Assembly (NCBI GenBank): GCA_030533445.1
Contig: CM060072.1
Span: 21,393,767-21,457,766, forward strand
DNA from: Cyprinodon diabolis
Lineage: Eukaryota > Chordata > Actinopteri > Cyprinodontiformes > Cyprinodontidae
Reading direction: 5' to 3'
Length of the DNA: 64,000 nucleotides
Translations under genes and position numbers: made by a program
The notes under the pieces: model-generated
Databases searched by the model: none
What the model was told of the DNA's origin: nothing
The model's input: only the letters and a program-made list of their open reading frames with translations
In this document: piece by piece, positions 57,481 through 64,000 of the stretch
Position numbering within the stretch: position 1 is the first letter of the stretch
How the letters are laid out: every line of letters starts with the position of its first letter

Positions 57481-60400
57481 AGATATATAAGGAACGCCAG
57501 ACAAAGCTTTGGACTCTTTCTCAGTGCTTCCGGGGCTTTACCAAAAATTTATGGCCTCCACTAAGAGATTCAAAAGTTGTCCATAGAAAACAATTCAGCA
57601 GCAATCTTCCTTCAGAATTCAGAAATTCCTTGACAGCAAATGCTATGGGGCTGCTGGGAGAAATGGAAGGTCCACACCAAAGGCTCTTGAAGGCTGATGA
57701 TTTTCTAAATATAAAAAAAAAACACTAAATAAGGTAAACATGCCAAATATATATACTGGAGGTACAGGAATGACATGTGATGATATTCAATAACTTTATA
57801 TCAGGAAATAGTGCCAAAACTAACGTCTGCTTGGATGGTGATGTCATTAGTCGTAATTAAAAATGAATCGGCTCAAATGAAAATTTTATCTGCACAAATA
57901 AAATAGCGATGAAAAGGTAAGTTAGATCATTTTGATTCAATTCGGTAGTTGACCTCTGTAGTTGACCTTTGGGGGACCTAAAATAAAATCTTTAATACAT
58001 CTGAGACAACAGTAGCACACAAGATCTTTGAAAAGAAAAAATAAAATTTATTTTTTCAAATGACCATTTTAAATGCAAAAACCTGCACTAATGAAGCACT
58101 AAAGATTCAGCCTATTTGTTGAGGTTTTTTCACATCAGTGGAGAGAGTTGGCAAGCTCAATTCGTGGCAGTTGCAGCGGTGTTACACTTCTGGTGGCTCG
58201 TTGTGGAACTTCCGGCTGGTCGTTTTGGCAGCGTTGTGACACTTCCGGCGGATTCTGCAGCCCCCCAAACGGTGTCAACAGGACAGCCGGACTGCCATGC
58301 TAGTGGCAGGTGCCAGCAGAGCCTGTCACCTTAGTGACAGCATAGTGGTGGGTGCCACTGGCCTCTTATTGGCAGATGAATTACTTCATTCCATAAAGTA
58401 AATGTGACTGAAAGTTTTAATGCAGTCTATTAAGCAATATTAAAAATCGTAATATTAAAAGTGAACAGACCAGTGAATCTGACAATGGAAAAATTGCAAA
58501 TCTTCTTTTAGAAAGTAAGCTTTTATGAGCAATGCAAACAGCAACTTTTAAGCAGAGCGGGCACAAGGAGAAATGGGCTTTTGCATGCTCTCGTACACGT
58601 TTATTAGGCCTTCCCTTCAAGGAGCAGGGACAGGGTTGTGCATGTGCATTTTATCTCTAAGTGAAGAGGTCGGGTCTTTTTAATAATCCATTATACAAAA
58701 TCCACTATATATTTAAACATTTATAGGGAGAGGCTTCTCAAATTTCATATACATTTCCTTTCATATTCATCTCACAATCCATCCAGGACCTTACCCATAT
58801 TCACATTTTCAGTATTACACAGGCTTCTTTAAAAAGAATTGCATTTATAAGATCTTAATATTGGTGAGAGCACATTGATGTCTGATAACAGCATTCAAAA
58901 TATTCAGTATGTTGAGCATATCTAAGCTCAACATATATCGTAATGAATCACCTTAAGGCTGAACGCATACTGATTTTAAAAAAATAAATAAACTGTAGGC
59001 TTTAGACCATTCATATTTTTTTCTGTTGTTAAAAAATATCTATTGAAGATCATAGAGATTAAAAATCAACTTAACGTGAAGAACTATTCAATATTACCTG
59101 AACATCAAGAAAACTGGGTCTAACAATGAGCCATTGTGACCTGTATATTGGCTAAAGCAACAGTTAAACACAGCATGTAGTTTTGCAGATTTGTTTATTT
59201 TTGTTGTTTTGGGTGAAGTTGATTTGTTTTGTCTTGTTTTCATTTTTGTAAACAGGTAAATTGATTTCACTTTACAATATTTTGTTTTTGTTTAACTCTT
59301 CCTAAAAGGAAAATGCATGAATTAAAAAGTTAACGCATCAAAACTCAGGACTACACCATTAGAGAATTGAAGGGGGGAGGTTGATCTCAATTGTGGTGTT
59401 TCTATATTAAGTTTGAATATTTGTTTGGGTTGAATTTAAATATTTTTTTTGTATTCATTGGTAAAAGTATTTCTAAATTAGCTGTTCATTTAAAAGTAAT
59501 TTTACATTTTAAATGTCCTTGTTATTGTGCAGCTGTACATCATTTAAAAAAATGGTTTCTCCCAATTAAGTTCCACCTCTATATAAGAAAAATGTCTGCC
59601 ATTGTTCTTGTTGTTGGTGTGATTTGGTTGATGTCCTGCACCAGAAAAAAATTAAAGACTTGTTAGCTGAAAACTATTTGGAGCATGTACTTCTTTCAAC
59701 CGTTTTGGGTCCCATCTGTAAGACTGCTTGACCTCCTGACTAGCATGTGACACTGGGAAAGAATCAATTTAATGTTACGGAGTAAAAAAGGATAACATTT
59801 TTGAGGAACGATTATTAATATTCCTAAATTTACTCAGCTTTGAATTTTTTTTTGTAACCAAGCAACATACCTGAAATGTTTTTTATTGTCTGCCTTTTAT
59901 ATAATCTTACTTCCACAGGAAATCAAAAAAAGATATACACAGCAATGTGTAGAGTGCACCAGCAGATATCTATGAATGCTCTTTTCTAAAGACTCCAACT
60001 GTGAGAATGAATAGCATTCAGACAATGCATCAGCAGTTTTTTACACTTTTGAATTGAAGTGGAATGGTGCCACTCTCATTAACAAAAGCGCAGTCCCTAC
60101 CGTCTTAGTATGCAGAGTTAGGTCTAGGAACACTTTCCGAGTGAGTGGTACTGAAACAATTGGTGTGCCACTCTAATCTCGACACTGCTGCTGAGCTTTG
60201 GATCTGGTTGTATTTGGCAGACAGATTCCCCTTGTGGTGTGGCAGCCTGCAATAGCTCTGGTCTTTGTAGTACTTCATGGTTGCCAAAATCTAGAGGAAA
60301 GGTCATTTATACCGCTGACACAGTGGGAGAAAAACACTCAGGTGTCTGCAAGGGAAGCCAACCTCATACTTCAGTTGCTGGCACTATGTATTGTCTGCAC

Positions 60401-61079
60401 AATTCCCTCTTCTTAGTTTGCAGCCTTCGCTGGAGCAGAGCATTTCAGTGTTTTCAATCCCTGACTGTATCTTCCTTCTATACTATAAGTAGAGATCGAA
60501 ATACTGTGTAAGTTTTGCAACTCAATGGTCAGACTTTTGTGTTAACAGCGATTCTGGGCTGAATATCTAATACATAAGGAACTTAGCTCAAGCAGTGCTT
60601 TTATTTTAAAATTATATTTTCCTGCTCTTGATTAAATGAAGAACTTTAAATAAATTTACACTTACATTCCACTGGTTGCTTATGCTCTTCCCTTGAAATT
60701 AATGATAAAAGCATTGTGATAATGAAAAATTGAAGGCCAGAGGGAAGAGCAGAGACATGCAAAATCCCTTCAATTCTACCCATAAACCCTCTGTTACTGA
60801 AGTCACACAGGTCAATTATAAAAATGTAACTCAGTAGATATTATAAAATTACAACATATTCATAAAATATCATATAAAAACTAACTTTGACACATCTTGC
60901 ACACTTCTGCAACAGTGGCATATACAAGGGAGTAAAAGCATGGACCACTGTCAATCTATTTTGAAATAGAGAAGAAAGGAAGTAACATTTGTAGTATCAA
61001 TAAAAGTGTAAAAATAAGAAAAAGTAATTTTCAAATTTCAAACCCACTCAGTTTTTGTCACATTACATTTAAGGAGGTA
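57481..61079. other. Spacer with one GC-rich patch
   Basis: 58130-58330 is GC-richer with imperfect repeats of CTTC(C/T)GG and GCCA(C/G)TGG. 60080-60420 is moderately GC-rich with a 90-codon frame lacking motifs. No gene could be supported; otherwise AT-rich. Confidence 0.45.
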
Positions 61080-61620
61080 CTCACGTTTAAAGGCCACGTC
61101 AACAAACTCTCTAAAACAATGAAGCTCAGATATATTCGTTCATCAATTACATTTCAGGCATCTCAGATGTTTCTGCATGCCATGGTGTTCTCGCACATCG
61201 AATCTTGCTTTATAACCTGGTCTCTTACAAATGAAACCACATTTAAACAAATAGAATAATTATATAAAAAAGCTTTAAAGATTTTTGATAAAATACCTGT
61301 TTCGTACCACCACTGTCACATTCTTGAGACTTACAATCTCCTCAACTTTGAGAAATTTAAATAGCTTAAATTTGCTTGTATGTTTTATAAAGTACTCAAT
61401 GGACTTGCACCACCGCCATTAAGGGAAATCATAAAACTGAAATCCTCTTCACGCAAAGACACTCGGTCTACGGTTAGAGGAGATTGTGAAGTGTCCTTCA
61501 GATGGATCACCTTTGGCCAGATTGTTCTTTCAGTCAGGGGCCGTAACATCTGGAACAGCATCCCTCTCACTTTCACAGAATCCTCCACTTCAGGACTCAG
61601 TTAAAAAACTTATTAAAATC
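61080..61620 (+). pseudogene. Non-LTR retrotransposon C-terminal fragment
   Basis: The plus strand reads FKGHVNKLSKTMKLRYIRSS, then MFLHAMVFSHIESCFITWSL, YKKALKIFDKIPVSYHHC, and MFYKVLNGLAPPPL to RGRNIWNSIPLTFTESST. These are the typical thumb and C-terminal segments of fish LINE reverse transcriptases (VFKVLNGLAPPYL, VWNSLPLxIRxSxSL). At least two stops interrupt it (near 61257 and 61366). No 3' tail could be delimited. Confidence 0.75.
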
Positions 61621-62418
61621 AAATCAACAATGTGCTCATTAGGCCTCACTGATCTCCTGGTGCATGACAGGATTGGGTGTTACTTTGTAAATATCTGTAC
61701 ACATTTATGCTAATGTCTTTGTTTGAACTGTATGACCTGACCTTGTAAGTATGTGGCCTCATTTTTTAAAATGTTCTGTTTGTTTTTATAATTTTTGTTA
61801 TATTTGTTGTTGGCATTATACTCCTTGCCCAGGGACAACAGTTGAAAACTAGCTTCATACGTAGCTAATACTGACACATTTACAGAAATATTCATTAAAG
61901 TATACTATCCCTGACAAAGTAAAACAAATAAATAAAAAATGAAATAAACGAATGCACAGTTTTTAACTGATTCAGATACTAACATTTGGATATTTGCAGA
62001 TCTCAATACCATTTTGATAAAAGAGCTCTATTTACTTTAATAAAATTACCTTTACTGGTCATTTGTAAAGCATTAGCAAGTAAAATGTGTAAGATTATAC
62101 ACATGTATATTTCTAAAGGCATTTAGAGAGTATTTTTAGTAAAAATCAGAAAAGTATGTCAAAAAAACACTGGTCCTAGTGAGCAGGAAAAAAATCCATC
62201 CTAAAAACAAGAATTCAATGACAAGGGCTCAAATTAAATGTATTTATTTAATCAAAGGCAACTGCCCATAAAGGGTTATACTTTTCTTCCTTTCACAAGA
62301 TTTATGACCTGACTTAAATGTAGTATAGAAACAGGCTTAATACATCTGCCTGTATAGATTGGGCTCATTTTCATTGATACCGGATCTAAAATCTTCTTCA
62401 ACATTGGATAGATATATA
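61621..62418. other. Spacer without recognised feature
   Basis: AT-rich DNA with no supported feature before the transposon at 62419. Confidence 0.5.
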
Positions 62419-63639
62419 CACTCACCGGCCACTTTATTAGGTACGCCTGTCCAACTGCTCGTTAACACCTAATTTCTAAGCAGCCAATCACATGGCGGCA
62501 ACTCAGTGCATTTAGGCATGTAGACATGGTCAAGACAATCTCCTGCAGTTTAAACCGAGCATCAGTATGGGGAAGAAAGGTGATTTGAATGACTTTGAAC
62601 GTAGCATGATTGTTGGTGCCAGAAGGGCTGGTCTGAGTATTTCAGAAACTGCTGATCTACTGGGATTTTCACGCACAACCATCTCTAGGGTTTACAGAGA
62701 ATGGTCCGAAAAAGAAAAAACATCCAGTGAGCGGCAGTTCTGTGGGCGGAAATGCCTTGTTTATGCCAGAGGTCAGAGGAGAATGGCCAGACTGGTTCAA
62801 GCTGATAGAAGGGCAACAGTGACTCAAATAACCACCCGTTACAACCAAGGTGGGCAGAAGAGCATCTCTGAACGCACAGTACGTCGAACTTTGAGGCAGA
62901 TGGGCTACAGCAGCAAAAGACCACACCGGGTGCCACTCGTTTCAGCTAAGAACAGGAAACTGAGGCTACAATTTGCACAAGCTAATCGAAATTGGACAAT
63001 AGAAGATTGGAAAAACGTTGCCTGGTCTGATGAGTCTCGATTTCTGCTGCGACATTCGGATGGTAGGGTCAGAATTTGGCGTCTACAACATGAAAGCATG
63101 GATCCATCCTGCCTTGTATCAACGGTTCAGGCTGGTCGTGGTGGTGTCATAGTGTGGGGAATATTTTCTTGGCACTCTTTGGGCCCCTTGGTACCAATTG
63201 AGCATCATTGCAACGCCACAGCCTACCTGAGTATTGTTGCTGACCATGTCCATCCCTTTATGATCACAATGTACCCAACTTCTGATGGCTACTTTCAGCA
63301 GGATAATGCACCATGTCATAAAGCTTGAATCATCTCAGACTAGTTTCTTGAACATGACAATGAGTTCACTGTACTCAAATGGCCTCCAGAGTCACCATAT
63401 CTCAATCCAATAGAGCATCTTTGGGATGTGGTGGAATAGGAGATTCGCATCATGGATGTGCAGCCGACAAATCTGCGGCAACTGTGTGATGCCATCATGT
63501 CAATATGGACCAAACTCCCTGAGGAATGCTTCCAGCACCTTTTTGAATCTATGCCACGAAGAATTGAGGCAGTTCTGAAGGCAAAAGGGGGTCCAACCCG
63601 TTACTAGCATGGGGTACCTAATAAAGTGGCCGGTGAGTA
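62419..63639 (+). mobile_element. Tc1/mariner element of DD36E (Incomer-like) type
   Basis: The left end is CACTCACCGGCCACTTTATT AGGTAC after a TA (62417-62418). The right end is GTACCTAATAAAGTGGCCGG TGAGT, in TATATA context, so the exact last base is uncertain. Size is about 1.22 kb. One transposase reading frame spans it. I recognise these ends as a very common fish transposon. Confidence 0.9.
62567..63607 (+). pseudogene. DD36E transposase, full length but with three in-frame stops
   Basis: The frame is 347 codons with no indel. The start MGKKGDLNDF follows the terminal region directly. Helix-turn-helix 1 covers about 10-48 (SISETADLLGFSRTTISRVY). Catalytic positions are D155 (VAWSDESRF), D246 (YFQQDNAPCH) and E283 (LNPIEHLW), with 36 residues between the last two, as in the DD36E (Incomer) group. 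Stops interrupt it at 63326 (TGA), 63341 (TAG) and 63437 (TAG), all in the final third. The protein would therefore end before the catalytic glutamate. The usual PDLNP reads PYLNP. A first-stop product of 253 residues keeps the DNA-binding half. Confidence 0.88.
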
Positions 63640-63645
63640 TATATA

Positions 63646-64000
63646 TATCAGGGTTAGTTTTGGTAGAGGACCCAAATGCAGAGGCAGAGAGGCTGAGGAG
63701 ATTTCTTGGGAGTTTAATGGGGCAAAAACAGTAACAAAGGCAGGAATGCAAAAATCCAACTAATAATCAAAAGCAAACCAGAACTATGGAGACATCTGGG
63801 GAAAACCAAACACGAGGAGCCAGGGAGAGACGAGGAACGTGGACAACAGCATGGGAGGACAGCAAAGACAAGGAACCAACCAAGAGTGAGTGCAGAGGGA
63901 GAGCATATATAGCAGAGAGAGACAAAGGGAGGGCTAACGAGCAGACAAGGAGCAGGTGTGAGAGGAGACAATGAGGGGGCCAAGGGGAAAGGAACATACA
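63646..64000 (-). mobile_element. LTR, reverse orientation, cut by window end (LTR family 2)
   Basis: It begins TATCAGGGTTAG where the family has TGTCA, then reads GAGGACCCAAATGCAGAGGC. It aligns along its length with 29926-30335, including GGAGCCAGGGAGAGACGAGG and AAGGAGCAGGTG. The reverse strand has a TATATATGC box (about 63904-63912). It starts within 10 bp of the end of the DD36E element. The 5' LTR end lies beyond the window. Confidence 0.6.

Overview
The window looks like intergenic or intronic DNA from a ray-finned (teleost) fish. It is AT-rich and intron-style, has no bacterial gene organisation, and carries teleost-type transposons at high density. I see no intact host gene. Nothing seen fixes the species.

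Layout. 1-6.2 kb: a 5'-cut solo LTR, a hAT remnant, and a decayed minus-strand copy of a multi-copy uncharacterised teleost gene, split by a TA-flanked inverted-repeat element. 6.2-13 kb: an isolated Tc1 end, a GC-rich MITE, LINE tails and two solo LTRs, one with perfect 5-bp target duplications. 13.2-14.75 kb: an internally deleted hAT with a perfect 8-bp duplication. 15-16.9 kb: solo LTRs and a common fish repeat fused to a DD36E-type transposase fragment. 17.1-18.35 kb: a complete Tc1 element with an intact 343-aa transposase. 19.4-22.6 kb: a SINE and a Penelope-like element with a GIY-YIG remnant. 25.6-30.3 kb: more solo LTRs. 32.4-33.2 kb: a GC-rich MITE. 34.4-35 kb: a duplicated segment in which one copy looks spliced. 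36.9-38.26 kb: a second hAT with a perfect 8-bp duplication and a nested LTR. 40-45 kb: a Tc1 cluster made of a decayed copy, an intact element with 202-bp inverted repeats, and a third element that the second landed precisely against. 48.4-51.2 kb: a LINE reverse transcriptase remnant, an LTR carrying a PIF/Harbinger-like element, and a LINE/SINE tail. 53.8-54.4 kb: a piggyBac pseudogene. 61-64 kb: a LINE C-terminal remnant, a DD36E (Incomer-like) element with three stop codons, and a partial LTR.

These sequences do not form a pathway. The window is a record of insertion, nesting, internal deletion and decay. Only two reading frames look able to make a full protein: the Tc1-type transposases at 17188-18219 and 42185-43189. 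Family assignments come from motifs I could read and from remembered family features; no database search was possible.
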